DNA of 64,000 nt, from NCBI GenBank assembly GCA_037576195.1, contig CM075101.1, positions 1,240,001 through 1,304,000 on the forward strand, read 5' to 3'. Below, piece after piece: positions 49,652 to 60,265 of the stretch; the first letter of the stretch is position 1, and every line of letters begins with the position of its first letter. The notes beneath the pieces are model-generated. The model had not been told where the DNA came from, did no database searches, and saw only the letters and a program-made list of their open reading frames with translations. This DNA is from Phytoseiulus persimilis (Eukaryota; Arthropoda; Arachnida; Mesostigmata; Phytoseiidae). The position numbers and the translations under genes are program-made.

Positions 49652-52390
49652 ACTTCTCAACTCTGGAGGGGTGATTCCGAGACCAATCTGAGCATTACTT
49701 TCCAACTCTGGAGGGATGATTCCGAGACCAATCTGAGCATTACTTCTCAGCTCTGGAGGGGTGATTCCGAGACCAATCTGAGCATTACTTCTCAACTCTG
49801 GAGGGGTGATTCCGAGACCAATCTGAGCATTACTTCCCAACTCTGGAGGGGTGATTCCGAGGTCAATCTGAGCATTACTTCTCAACTCTGGAGGGGTGAT
49901 TCCGAGACCAATCTGAGCATTACTTCCCAACTCTGGAGGGGTGATTCCGAGGTCAATCTGAGCATTTCTCTCCAACTCTGGAGGGGTGATTCCGGGGCCA
50001 ATCTGAGCATTACTTCCCAACTCTGGAGGGGTGATTCCGGGGTCAATCTGAGCATTACTTTCCAACTCTGGAGGAGAGATTCCGGGGCCAATCTGAGCAT
50101 TTCTTTCCAACTCTGAAGGGGTGATTCCGGGGCCAATCTAAGCATTACTTCCCAACTCTGGAGGGGTGATTCCGGGGCCAATCTGAGCATTTCTTTCCAA
50201 CTCTGGAGGGGTGATTCCGGGGCCAATCTAAGCATTACTTCCCAACTCTGGAGGGGTGATTCCGGGGCCAATCTGAGCATTACTTTCCAACTCTGGAGGA
50301 GAGATTCCGGGGCCAATCTGAGCATTTCTTTCCAACTCTGGAGGGGTGATTCCGAGACCAATCTGAGCATTACTTTCCAACTCTGGAGGGGTGATTCCGA
50401 GACCAATCTGAGCATTACTTCTCAACTCTGGAGGGGTGATTCCGAGACCAATCTGAGCATTACTTCCCAACTCTGGAGGGGTGATTCCGAGGTCAATCTG
50501 AGCATTTCTCTCCAACTCTGGAGGGGTGATTCCGGGGCCAATCTGAGCATTACTTCCCAACTCTGGAGGGGTGATTCCGGGGCCAATCTGAGCATTTCTT
50601 TCCAACTCTGAAGGGGTGATTCCGGGGCCAATCTAAGCATTACTTCCCAACTCTGGAGGGGTGATTCCGGGGCCAATCTGAGCATTACTTTCCAACTCTG
50701 GAGGAGAGATTCCGGGGCCAATCTGAGCATTTCTTTCCAACTCTGAAGGGGTGATTCCGGGGCCAATCTGAGCATTACTTTCCAACTCTGGAGGGGTGAT
50801 TCCGGGGCCAATCTGAGCATTACTTTCCAACTCTGGAGGGGTGATTCCGGGGCCAATCTAAGCATTTCTCTCCAACTCTGGAGGGGTGATTCCGGGGCCA
50901 ATCTAAGCATTACTTCCCAACTCTGGAGGGGTGATTCCGGGGCCAATCTGAGCATTACTTTCCAACTCTGGAGGAGAGATTCCGGGGCCAATCTGAGCAT
51001 TTCTCTCCAACTCTGAAGGGGTGATTCCGGGGCCAATCTAAGCATTTCTCTCCAACTCTGAAGGGGTGATTCCGGGGCCAATCTAAGCATTACTTCCCAA
51101 CTCTGGAGGGGTGATTCCGGGGCCAATCTGAGCATTACTTTCCAACTCTGGAGGAGAGATTCCGGGGCCAATCTGAGCATTTCTTTCCAACTCTGAAGGG
51201 GTGATTCCGGGGCCAATCTGAGCATTACTTTCCAACTCTGGAGGGGTGATTCCGGGGCCAATCTGAGCATTACTTTCCAACTCTGGAGGGGTGATTCCGG
51301 GGCCAATCTAAGCATTTCTCTCCAACTCTGGAGGGGTGATTCCGGGGCCAATCTAAGCATTACTTCCCAACTCTGGAGGGGTGATTCCGGGGCCAATCTG
51401 AGCATTACTTTCCAACTCTGGAGGAGAGATTCCGGGGCCAATCTGAGCATTTCTCTCCAACTCTGGAGGGGTGATTCCGGGGCCAATCTGAGCATTACTT
51501 CCCAACTCTGGAGGGGTGATTCCGGGGCCAATCTGAGCATTTCTTTCCAACTCTGAAGGGGTGATTCCGGGGCCAATCTAAGCATTTCTCTCCAACTCTG
51601 GAGGGGTGATTCCGGGGCCAATCTGAGCATTACTTCCCAACTCTGGAGGGGTGATTCCGGGGCCAATCTGAGCATTTCTTTCCAACTCTGGAGGGGTGAT
51701 TCCGAGGTCAATCTGAGCATTTCTCTCCAACTCTGGAGGGGTGATTCCGGGGCCAATCTAAGCATTACTTCCCAACTCTGGAGGGGTGATTCCGGGGCCA
51801 ATCTGAGCATTTCTTTCCAACTCTGAAGGGGTGATTCCGGGGCCAATCTAAGCATTACTTCCCAACTCTGGAGGGGTGATTCCGGGGCCAATCTGAGCAT
51901 TACTTTCCAACTCTGGAGGAGAGATTCCGGGGCCAATCTGAGCATTTCTTTCCAACTCTGGAGGGGTGATTCCGAGACCAATCTGAGCATTACTTTCCAA
52001 CTCTGGAGGGGTGATTCCGAGACCAATCTGAGCATTACTTCTCAACTCTGGAGGGGTGATTCCGAGACCAATCTGAGCATTACTTCCCAACTCTGGAGGG
52101 GTGATTCCGAGGTCAATCTGAGCATTTCTCTCCAACTCTGGAGGGGTGATTCCGGGGCCAATCTGAGCATTACTTCCCAACTCTGGAGGGGTGATTCCGG
52201 GGTCAATCTGAGCATTACTTTCCAACTCTGGAGGAGAGATTCCGGGGCCAATCTGAGCATTTCTTTCCAACTCTGAAGGGGTGATTCCGGGGCCAATCTA
52301 AGCATTACTTCCCAACTCTGGAGGGGTGATTCCGGGGCCAATCTGAGCATTTCTTTCCAACTCTGGAGGGGTAATTCCGAGACCAATCTG
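49652..52390 (-). repeat. 45-bp minisatellite array 4b with higher-order structure
   Basis: Continuation of array 4a after the LINE, but far more regular, with no indels over long runs, so minus-strand frames reach 537 codons (52035-50422) of MLRLAPESPLQSWKE-type repeats. Variants TTTCTTTCC, GAGGAGAGATTCC and CTCTGAAGGGG recur at fixed intervals: 50633-50830 equals 51083-51280 (450 bp apart), and the block near 49921-50150 recurs near 52081-52310 (2160 bp, 48 units). This indicates recent segmental amplification within the array. Confidence 0.94.
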
Positions 52391-52511
52391 ACCATATATT
52401 TCAGAATCAGAATGCTGAACCAGTGGAGGGAGAGAAAAGTGCCTCGATGGCAGAGAGCGCCGTCCATCCGCGCGCAGCGCGGCCGACTCCAGTCGGCCAA
52501 AGGCCGGCTGG
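52391..52511 (+). repeat. Inverted leader and Helitron-like 3' terminus
   Basis: On the plus strand the array is followed by the leader (reverse complement of the leader at 40450-40534) and then by AGTCGGCCAAAGGCCGGCTGG, a hairpin ending in CTGG with a T after it. Compared with 20887, the A/G change in both the loop and the CTRR shows two related but independent termini. Confidence 0.65.
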
Positions 52512-54171
52512 TAGCATGAATATTCGCGATGCAATCAATGATTTTGCAATTGCGAAATCCCGCAAGGTTCGGTCTTGGAGCTTAGATCCGTCTGCAAGAT
52601 GAATTTCCTTGAGCGAATGAGGACATTCGATGTTCTCATTCATGTAATTCTAGCTGATGTTTCCTGACTCGGTGGAAGGGGGGAGGGGCATTTGCGTTGA
52701 CCGCCCCGGGCACCAGAGACCTTTTGTTACGTCACTGAATCCGAACACACGGTTCAAAATGACTGTCCTTTGTCTGGCATTTCCTCGCTGTGGAACGAGC
52801 ATCAGTGCACGTCGATTGGTCGAAGTTTGCTGCCCGACCTAGGAAACGGGCTCGAGAATCCACTAACACTGAGCCGGACCGAAGGAACGAGGAATCAGGA
52901 TCGGTGTGCTCTGTGTCTGCCCAGCGTTCAATCAGAAGGTTTCTCAAGCTCTCGAACATTCTTCTGTGCAACGGACTAGCCGGTGCTCAGTGGGACCGCG
53001 CAGCGGTTGATCGACGGCGCTTCACCGGAGGAAATCTTGGAAGACTGCCGAAAAAGTTCGAACATCAACGCTCTCAACAATGTTGGAGAAGGTTTCTCGT
53101 GCCACCATTCATCGAGTCGGTATCGTTTTTCTTCATTTTTTCAGACTGCGTCAGTTTGTATTTGATTGAGGCATTGCTATTTCATGAGCCCGTATTCGGT
53201 ATGATGATATTATCGAAGAGATTGAAGCAGATCTGAAACCTTTGCAATAACGGGGATAGCAATACTTGAACAACGATATTCCAGATCTGTCCTGACTTCG
53301 GCATTCCTTGGGTTTGAGGCAAACAGGACGGTAGTGGCAGCAACAAACTTCCGAGGTGTTTTTAGAAACTCGCGGAGTCGGAAAGGGGAAGCATGGGTCT
53401 TTTCGCACGTACGTCTTTTCCCTTATTCTGAGATTGGTTAAGTCTCTGACGCTACGACAGATGAGGTCGAAAGGATACCTCTATGAGATTTCGTTGATAG
53501 TGATGAATGACGCTGACGTGTCGAAGAGCGATATTGACTGCCTGGATGCAATGGGAAGAAGATTGAATAGCCTATCCATGAATTCCGAAATATCGAGCGA
53601 ATGTGTCGTCATTGTTCACACCGCTCAATCTCAGCAGGTTGGTTGCGTTCCTTCGGCAAGCAACCCCCGACCTGAACGCCCACGGATAGGAGCCAAGTAT
53701 AGGAGTTTCGACGTGACGGAGCACGTCGATCTCACTGATGAAGCTACATCCCTCTGGAGGCAGCTGCGCTCTACTCCTCCCTCGCCCCCGCATCAGACCC
53801 CGCGGTACACGCGGTTTATTCGGAGCGACGCGCAGAGGAGCAATCGTCGCTGAGGTCGTTTGAACTTGAAACATGCAAACATGATTGTTCCAAACTACAA
53901 TAAATCCAGGGGGTTCGAACCGCTGAAATGCCAATTTGCGCAATTTTTGTGTTTACTCTCGTGAGGGGGCGTGCCCATCTCTTTTCCAGAGTTCTATTGA
54001 GTCCTCGCTCGTCAGGGAGGGGCCCGCTCTTATTCTCACCCATAAGATTTTCTCCCGAATGCCGAGAACCTCGCCCATATAACCGTCAAGATCAGAGGTC
54101 ATTAGAGGAGTTGTCCAGATACGAGTAAGTCTTGCTGAAATGCGGAGCGAAACTCTGAGGAGTCGCCGCTC
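52512..54171. other. Unassigned stretch with minor open frames
   Basis: Two plus-strand frames, 52790-53236 and 53356-53853 (148 and 165 codons), are the longest. The second has a start-like context and reads smoothly (LYEISLIVMNDADVSKSDID), with a possible GT donor after QSQQ near 53638, but I recognise no family. A GGTTCGAACC at about 53913 is not part of a tRNA-like fold. Coding status is unresolved. Confidence 0.2.
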
Positions 54172-54664
54172 GAACGACTCATCAGGACGATCAAGCATGT
54201 AGGCGGTAGTATCATGATTCGGGTATGCTTCTCTCACCACTTTGTAAGACCGCTGTTCTGGATCAACGACATGATGACCATGGAGATCTTCAGGAGTATC
54301 CTTGAATCTGTCATGCTACCTCACGCGGAAGCCATCATGGAAAATGGATGGATATTTCAACAGGATAATGATCCGAGACATGCTTCCAAGCTTCCACACA
54401 GTTAACTTGGAGGAGAAGGCGTTCCCGTGTTGGAGTCGTCCCCGCAGTCTCCTGACCTCAATCGGATCGAAAATCTCTGAAGCGAAGTCCTCAAAGCTCC
54501 GGCAAGAGTAAATGTCCTTGATGAAGAGAGATAGTGGCGAGAGATTCAGACTGCGTATTGCGTATTACAATGTACCGAAACAAACTTGTGAGCGCCTGCT
54601 TCAATTCATGAACCGCCTATGCGAAGCTGTGATCAGAAACAAGGTTCATTCCACGGAGTACTGA
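54172..54664 (+). pseudogene. Dead Tc1-type transposase, C-terminal half
   Basis: The plus strand reads TIKHVGGSIMIRVCFSHH, then LESVMLPHAEAIME, WIFQQDNDPRHASK (second catalytic Asp in QDNDPRH) and SPQSPDLNRIENL (third acidic residue in IEN). After one frameshift near 54565 it ends in RLCEAVIRNKVHSTEY and a stop at 54662-54664. In-frame stops lie after LPHS, in place of the usual Trp after IENL, and before WREI. The N-terminal DNA-binding half and the terminal repeats were not found. This is a clear relic of the Tc1/mariner superfamily. Confidence 0.85.
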
Positions 54665-56410
54665 CCTGTTGCAAGCTTCTGCGATATTTCGACACGTTTC
54701 TGGTAGAGCTCAGGCGATGAATCTCGAATAAATTGAGTCGTTCTTGAATTATAGACCAGTCGGAATAGTAAATCTCATTCGCCACATCACGAGGAACTCC
54801 TAGGTGATTTCGTACTTCGGATAATACGCGCAACACCAAACCATGGTTACAGTGCAAAATCTGGAGCCATGAGCATCAGTCGGATTTACGAGAAGGTGGC
54901 ACTGGGTCAGGAATGGAACGGTCGTTCAGAATTCCGCACCAGCCGGCCGGAGCCGATTGGTGTCCGCCCGCGGTTGGACTATGAATCCTTGCATGGAGCC
55001 TTGTTATCTCCCTCTTCATTTGTTCAGGATCATATCTGAGACTATCTTCTTATTCGACCAATTGGTGCGCGTTGTGGTGTTCATGTGTCGTAATTTGCTC
55101 AGGCTGTTCCCGCAGCGTTTCGCATAGGTTTTGCTCCAGTTTCATGAATTTGATATCAACTCGCTCCATCGTCCGTCTCAGGAGCTCGCTCTGTGGTTTG
55201 CACTTCAGTTTCTCGGAATCGAAATGATACCTTTGGGTGTTTCTTGCCCGCTTCTTGGATATTGTATTTTCTTTGGATGTTTCTGAAGGCCGTCGCGCGG
55301 ATTGCGTATCAGCTCCCCGAAGCTGACAATGAACTGCTTCTTCGGTTGAAACTGAAGCTCTCCCTGTAGCTTTCAATCGTAGAAGGCCCCGCAGACTCTT
55401 TTAGACGGTCTCTTAGGCTCTCGTGGACACTCGTAAATGGGGGTGAGGATTCTCGGAGACGGCCCCGAAGACACTCGTAGACGTCGAATCGAGCCTGAAT
55501 CACCTCCATTGACCTCAAAAAGTATGCGATAAAAAAAAGGATAAAGATCGATCCTGTGAGCATCTCCATAGTACCAAAGAAGTATGGTCACATCCACCTC
55601 GGAAGTACCTCCGTGGACCCGAAAAGTATGGTCAGATGGATCCTGAAGGCATTTCCATCGTTCAGTAGGGGGTTGGACGAACTGACAGAGTATCATTCAT
55701 CGCACAGGGAGCGATCTCTCATTTGCACTACTAAGATCAATTTCGTTCACCTAACTCACGAAGAGGGAAGAATCAGAGTATGAAAATTTCAAGTGATCAA
55801 AGCGGTACTGCCCACGAGAATGTCTCCCCGAGCATGACGATACGTTGTTCTCCCGGGTTTACTAAGAACGCGACTCTAGGAGGAGAAGGCGTTTGCCGGC
55901 GAGTTTATCATCCTGATTCTGGTAGAGATTGCTACCAGCTCAAAACGTCTCCACGCATTCGGCCGCTTGACGAAGCTCAACAAGTTTTGGATACGCTATT
56001 GTCTACTGTGGCGTGGCTATCAGTTTCGTAGTATGGTAGGACCGTGGAGCTGCGACTGAAACTTCGTGAGATCTTCCTCCGTGTCTTCCAGACTGCGTGT
56101 GTTCACAGCTCCCCTCCGATAGTTGAATGATCAGGGAATTCTGGCCGAGCGAGTTTACTTCTGCAAAACCCGCTGGTGAGTTGGTGGGTTTTGGCCATAT
56201 TCGGTCCAATTCCGAGCAACTGAAGGATCGGACATAATCGTCGAGAAAGTAAAGTTCGGGTCGAGCTTCCCTGGTGCCTGAAAGGCCACACATGAGACAA
56301 CAGTGTGGAGCTGTGGTGGCCAAGTAGGGGAGAGCCTGAGAGCTGCTTCGTAACCTCTCCAATGTACAGTTTTCTGTGACCATATGACTGTTTGCAGCGC
56401 TGAGATTGCG
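54665..56410. other. Mostly unassigned; one minus ORF and satellite-like scraps
   Basis: A minus-strand frame at 55376-55050 (108 codons) is charged and helix-like (RTMERVDIKFMKLEQNLCE), but no family is recognised and no splice partners are clear. At about 55580-55650 diverged phrases of the 45-bp family appear (AAGTATGGTCAGATGGATCC). No promoter for the acyltransferase gene could be defined. Confidence 0.25.
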
Positions 56411-57643
56411 ATGTCGCTCGGCATCGAGGTTGCACCCCTGAGGTTGCCCTTGGAACGACGCCTGCAGACACTGGCCGCCCTGTATTTCTCATTCTCTTTC
56501 TTTCTCTTCGGTATGCTGTCTCTCTCGCTCAGCGTTTATATGTTATTCTACGCCAACCTTCTGCATCGGGCTCTACTATTCGGATACTTGGTGTGGTACA
56601 TATGGGACATCAACAGCTGTATAAGAGGTGATTAGAAAGACTCGTGAATAATACCCGATGTTCCCGAACAGTGTGTCCGCGCGAATAGAGGATTGCTCAT
56701 AATATACGATCCACATATCGTTCCAGGTGGACGTCGGAGTCATTGGGTTCGATCATGGAGAATCTGGCGATGGTTCCGAGACTTTTTCCCGATCCAGCTG
56801 GTCAAAACCGCGGATCTGGATCCGGAAAAGAACTATATTTTCGGCTATCATCCCCATGGCATCGCATCAGCAGGAGCTTTCTGCAACTTCGCAACTGAAG
56901 CTACGGGCTTCTCCGAGAAGTACCCTGGCATCGTGCCTCACTTACTCACTTTGGAAGGCCAATTCTACTTCCCATTCCAACGAGAGCTGGTCCTCAGCTG
57001 TGGCATAAATTCTGTGGCGAAGGAGTCGATTGTAAATATTTTGAACTACAAAGGCAAAGGCAATGCGGCGATAATTGTTATCGGCGGTGCGCAAGAAGCC
57101 CTGGACGCGATTCCCGACACTTATCGATTGAAAATCAACTCGCGCCGAGGGTTCGTCCGAATGGCAATACAAAACGGGTGAGTCTGATCTTGAAGAGCCC
57201 TGTTGAATTGATCTGAGATACACTATGTACCCTGTTTATACATCGGCTCATCGCTCATCCTTAGTCTCAAGAGAGTCTTTATTCTTTCCAGAGCTCACCT
57301 GGTTCCGGTGTTCTCCTTCGGTGAGAACGACATATTCTATCAAAGTCCAAACGACTCGAAGTCGTTTCTGAGGAGAATTCAGAATTCATTCACACGGCTC
57401 GTTGGTTTTTCTCCCCCAATTTTCCACGGACGCGGAGTTTTCCAATATACTTGGGGCTTCCTTCCTTTTCGAAAGCCAATAACGACCGTGATTGGCGCAC
57501 CAATCGAAGTGAAGAAAAACGCTGACCCCTCAAGTTGGGAGATTGAAGAATTGCATGCCAAGTATGTCAGGGCTCTGGAATCACTATTCAATGCGCACAA
57601 GTCATATTTTGGTGCAGAAAACATCGACTTGGAGATTCACTAG
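56411..57643 (+). CDS. Acyl-CoA:monoacylglycerol acyltransferase (DGAT2/MOGAT family), three exons
   Basis: Exons 56411-56627, 56727-57177 and 57292-57643 join in frame (phases 1 and 2) to 339 residues; human MOGAT2 has 334. The family makes di- or triacylglycerol from acyl-CoA in the ER membrane. The N-terminus APLRLPLERRLQTLAALYF matches the MOGAT pattern and leads into a hydrophobic hairpin (about residues 20-65). The family active-site motif HPHG is at about 114-117 (GYHPHGIASAGAF). Other conserved blocks are GGRRSHWVRSW, VIGGAQEALDA, GAHLVPVFSFGEND, FHGRGVFQY and KPITTVIGAPIEV. The wording GGAQEALDA and GVFQY favours MOGAT over DGAT2 proper, but substrate cannot be decided from sequence. 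Another Met at 56384 would add nine residues; 56411 is chosen because MOGAT proteins start just before APL. Introns are 99 and 114 nt. Confidence 0.92.
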
Positions 57644-57766
57644 GCTAGTCTGGCTGCTGCCAGGGATTAGACAAGGCTGCGTGCATCAAATCACATTCCT
57701 GAGCATCATGACGCAATTTTCTTCAATTGACTAGTTCTCACAGGGCCGACGAGAGGCCTATCTTTG

Positions 57767-57772
57767 AATAAA
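57767..57772 (+). terminator. Poly(A) signal of the acyltransferase gene
   Basis: A canonical AATAAA lies 124 bp after the stop codon and implies a short 3' UTR. Confidence 0.6.
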
Positions 57773-59089
57773 GTGATGCTTGAAGTGATGAATCGGGGAA
57801 TGGTCATGAGACAGGCGCCTCAGCAAGCTACTAGGATTCGCTGTAACTTGGATCGAAGAGAGCTCTCCACTGCTCTCTAAGTTTTCGTCGTCGCAGCCAA
57901 TTTCCGCGAGGTATCAAAGAGGCCATTGGAACATCATATTGAGGGCTGCAAATTTGTCGCGGTAAAAAAACGTGAATATCGCGGGCGAGTCACGGTGACG
58001 GATCGGAAAATCGCGGAAACTGAGTAAATCGCTCGAGAATCGCGAAGAGCGATGAGGTCGTGTGAGTTCTGCAGGAAACTTGATCAAAACTTAGTACGTG
58101 GTGCAACCATGCAGAAACACACTATTTTCTCCATTTTAACACAACCTGAGCACCTTGCAATACCCGAGAGATCCTATCACAGCCTGAGAATTCGTCCACC
58201 TCAGACAAAGAGAACGGATTCGACTCCGTTTATTATAATGTAGATTTGCGTTGAGCTTGATTTCCACACACTGCCGACTAGAACGCTGAGGCAAACAAGC
58301 GTTATTCGAGGAAGTTTCGTGAAGCTGAAGAAAGCCGAAAGTCCACGGGATGACTGAAGAAATTGCAGTCCTTGATCGAGTTCAAGAGCATTCTGAGCTC
58401 CGCCACAATCATATTCATTGGGTTCAACCGACGATGATGGATATTATTGAGAAGGAAGCCATGCGGAACGATCCGCCCCATCCCCCCTCTCCCTCCTCCC
58501 CCACTCCGTTCCTCCCACGGCCGCGCCTGTGTGCTGAAGCCTAATTAGGGAAGAAACCCGGAAGCGCCTTGAGTTGGATAAGGCTCTCAGCAGAGATCAT
58601 CGTCAACACTGTTTCCATCCTCCCGCCGACGAGCTTCAGTTTCTCGATTCCTGTCTTTACATTATATGAACTCCGGTCCTGCATAGTCGAACTCATCTCA
58701 ACGTTCCTCAGCAGTTGAACTAGTAACATGTGTTTCTCCGGTCGGGAATAGCACTTCGCTCACGTTTGAGCAAGTCTCATCCTGAGTTCTCGCCCAGCAA
58801 AAAACAACAGCTGCTACCTGAAAGCTATGGCGGCCCTCCGGGAGCGAGAGACCAGTCACTCGGAAAACTCGACTGTTTTCGATTAGCTATATATTTTCGT
58901 TGGACTGAACTCGATGCTCGTCTCCCTCGAGGATCCTCGCTCGCCTGTGGTGGAATGTCTATAAGTTGAATAGCGGATGCTCTAACCGTAGGCTCCTTAG
59001 AAGATAAGCGAGAGCTGCGTTTCAATTGAGTCCTCGAAGTGCTGTGGGCGAATTCGAACTGCCATCAGAAAAAGTGCGAAGCAGTGAAT
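57773..59089. other. Intergenic stretch, probable ph upstream region
   Basis: I see no recognisable coding segment. It separates the acyltransferase poly(A) signal from the first ph exon I can assign, so the ph promoter and perhaps a 5' UTR exon would be expected here. No TATA box or initiator stands out. Confidence 0.35.
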
Positions 59090-60233
59090 ATGAACTTGCC
59101 AATATCGAGCTCGGCGCCATCTGGCTACGGTGAGCACCGGGGACATTGACTCTGTGGAAGAGCCAAAACGTGATTCACGCGCGCTGAACTATGAATCTAT
59201 GCCAAACATATCCCTTCTGTTTCCAGTCATTTCACAACGCACTTTAACCAACCATGGTCAGAATTCGATGCCACAGGGATCGAAGAACGGAATGAGCCAG
59301 GTGAGGGGGACAAATAATTGGAGCAATGAGCGCTCCCCAAAACCTCGGACTCGTGGTGGTTAGACACAACCCGATACCTGGGACTTGTAATCGCCTCATG
59401 GATATGAGTTGAACGAATATTTGCTATTTCCTTGCTCTCAATCAGATGACTGTCTCCACTCATCATCATAACACGGCTTCACATCAGCAAACAACCCATG
59501 GAATTCAGTTTGCACAAAGCGTTACGTCTCTGCCGGGTCTCGTACCACAGCAGCAAACGATGATCCAGACAATGTCCGCCAACGGTTTGCAGGTGATTCG
59601 AGTCAGAAAATCAATCCTGCTTGCTCCATAAAACTCACGTTGCTTGTGGCAGCGTTCTTCAGGGTCCTAAACCTACACCGTCAATTACAGTACGCCCAGC
59701 ACCTGCCGATGTTGCAACAAGGCCAGATCTTACAGCAAGTCTACCATCAAGGAGGCCAGCCACAAATGCTCATCGCTCCTCAAGGGAACTTCGCGCTTCA
59801 ACAACCAATGAATCAGGGCCTTGCCATGATGCAAGCCTCAGGTCAGAAAGTCCAACAAGGTATCCCGATCCAGGCAGGGAAGCCGATGGTTTCAGGTGCT
59901 GCTCAGCAGATGATGACCGTTGCACCCCAGACGATGACGTTGGGGGCAGCGCAGAAAATCCAGGTTGTTAATCACAAACAGCAGCCTGCTGCAGGATCGA
60001 CCCGCACGTCCATTACGATGACAGGTCAATCTCAGGCTTCTCCTGCTATGAGCAGCCAAAGTCAAGCATCGACGACCATTGCCGTGACTGGACCAACCCA
60101 GTCAGCTCAAATAGCGGTTTCGTCTTCTCATGCACACCCTCAGTTCGTCACTCAGCCGAACACTAACGGAGCGGCGCTTCTCATAAACATGCTCCCACAA
60201 GCCGGCATGATCTCACCGCAACAGGACATGTCG

Positions 60234-60265
<32 letters not shown>

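Noticed and set aside
40535-52390. CRISPR-like array
   Set aside because: Units are contiguous 45-bp tandem repeats without unique spacers, in a eukaryotic context.
53900-53930. GGTTCGAACC resembling a tRNA B box
   Set aside because: No A box or cloverleaf arms at the right spacing upstream.
59621-59971. Alternative 116-codon frame overlapping ph exon 4
   Set aside because: The Gln-rich frame used for ph is longer, joins in phase with both neighbours and matches ph composition; the overlapping frame does not.
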